Shown here: positions 4,669 through 5,033 of the stretch, piece after piece
Layout of the letters: the number at the start of each line of letters is the position of its first letter
Numbering within the stretch: position 1 is the first letter of the stretch
DNA from: JAGVWT01 sp964538405
GTDB lineage: Archaea > Nanobdellota > Nanobdellia > Pacearchaeales > GW2011-AR1
DNA: 5,033 bases
Assembly (NCBI GenBank): GCA_964538405.1
Contig: CAZIET010000040.1
Coordinates: forward strand, 1-5,033
Direction: 5' to 3'
Translations under genes and position numbers: made by a program
Notes under the pieces: generated by a model
Told to the model about the DNA's origin: nothing
The model's database searches: none
The model's input: the letters and a program-made list of their open reading frames with translations, nothing else

Positions 4669-5033
4669 ATGCCTTATATAAAAAGACTGGTGATGCATGG
4701 CTTCAAGAGTTTTCCTCGAAAGACGGAATTACCTTTTACAAATGAGATTAATTCAATAGTGGGTCCAAATGGCAGCGGGAAGTCTAACCTATCAGATGCT
4801 CTATGTTTTGTTCTCGGAAGGCTTAGCATAAAATCCATGCGGGCTTCAAAATCTGGGAATCTGATTTTTTTAGGAACAAAGGAAGTTGCGCCGGCGAAGG
4901 AAGCTTCCGTTGAATTGGTTTTTGAAAATACAGACAGGGTATTTTCTATTGATAGTAATGAAGTTTCTATAGAAAGAATAGTGAGAAAAAACGGAATTGG
5001 AATCGACAAAATAAACGGCGAAACAAAAACAAG
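4669..5033 (+). CDS. smc: Chromosome segregation protein SMC, N-terminal part (runs off window)
   Basis: SMC is the long coiled-coil ATPase that, with kleisin partners, compacts and segregates chromosomes. Only the first 121 codons are present. They show the typical opening MPYIKRLVMHGFKSF, the Walker A P-loop GPNGSGKSN (32-40) followed by LSDALCFVLG, and the RASKSGNLIF stretch corresponding to the RA-xx-xx-DLIF motif of SMC heads. The beta strand ASVELVFEN and the segment VSIERIVRKNG match the order of an SMC head domain rather than Rad50. The start is secure because family members begin with the same few residues before the first strand and because the TATA spacing agrees. The hinge, second coiled coil and Walker B/signature motifs lie beyond the window. 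Confidence 0.96.
   Translation, partial: MPYIKRLVMHGFKSFPRKTELPFTNEINSIVGPNGSGKSNLSDALCFVLGRLSIKSMRASKSGNLIFLGTKEVAPAKEASVELVFENTDRVFSIDSNEVSIERIVRKNGIGIDKINGETKT

Noticed and set aside
4674..5009. Minus-strand open frame of 111 codons
   Set aside because: It is antisense to the unmistakable SMC head domain with its Walker A motif.
1..5033. CRISPR array, insertion sequence or integrase gene
   Set aside because: No regularly spaced repeats, no terminal inverted repeats and no transposase or recombinase motifs were found on either strand.

Overview
The window looks like a chromosomal piece of an AT-rich archaeon. The evidence is an archaeal-type RNase HII, the start of an SMC protein, a long-variable-arm tRNA-Ser without encoded CCA, and compact archaeal promoters. 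In five protein genes a TATA-like box is centred about 24-26 bases before the ATG, which implies leaderless transcripts. Small genes, short spacers and several unrecognised proteins would fit a DPANN-type lineage, but this window cannot settle the phylum.

Layout. Positions 1-1410 (minus strand) hold most of a membrane-anchored, secreted TIM-barrel protein with an N-terminal starch-binding-like beta domain; its C-terminus lies before the window. A 77-base divergent spacer carries its promoter and that of tRNA-Ser(GCT), 1488-1568. Only 21 bases after the tRNA begins a very AT-rich gene (1590-2342) for a HEPN-family protein with an intact R-x4-H ribonuclease motif. Just after that gene, at 2365-2380, the last 16 bases of the tRNA region recur with one mismatch. 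The HEPN gene is therefore bracketed by the tRNA 3' end and a copy of it, the usual footprint of tRNA-targeted integration. This cassette of about 810 bases has no recombinase of its own and is the most interesting part of the window.

The right half, all on the plus strand, holds an unrecognised protein of more than 300 residues (2461 to an assembly gap of 10 N at 3385-3394), RNase HII (rnhB, 3478-4140; Glu replaced by Asp in the GID-E-AGRG motif), an unrecognised 146-residue protein (4185-4625), and the first 121 codons of smc (4669 to the window end). Each appears to have its own promoter, so they are adjacent single units rather than one operon. rnhB and smc are genome-maintenance genes; the two unknown genes and the HEPN cassette are probably lineage-specific or accessory.
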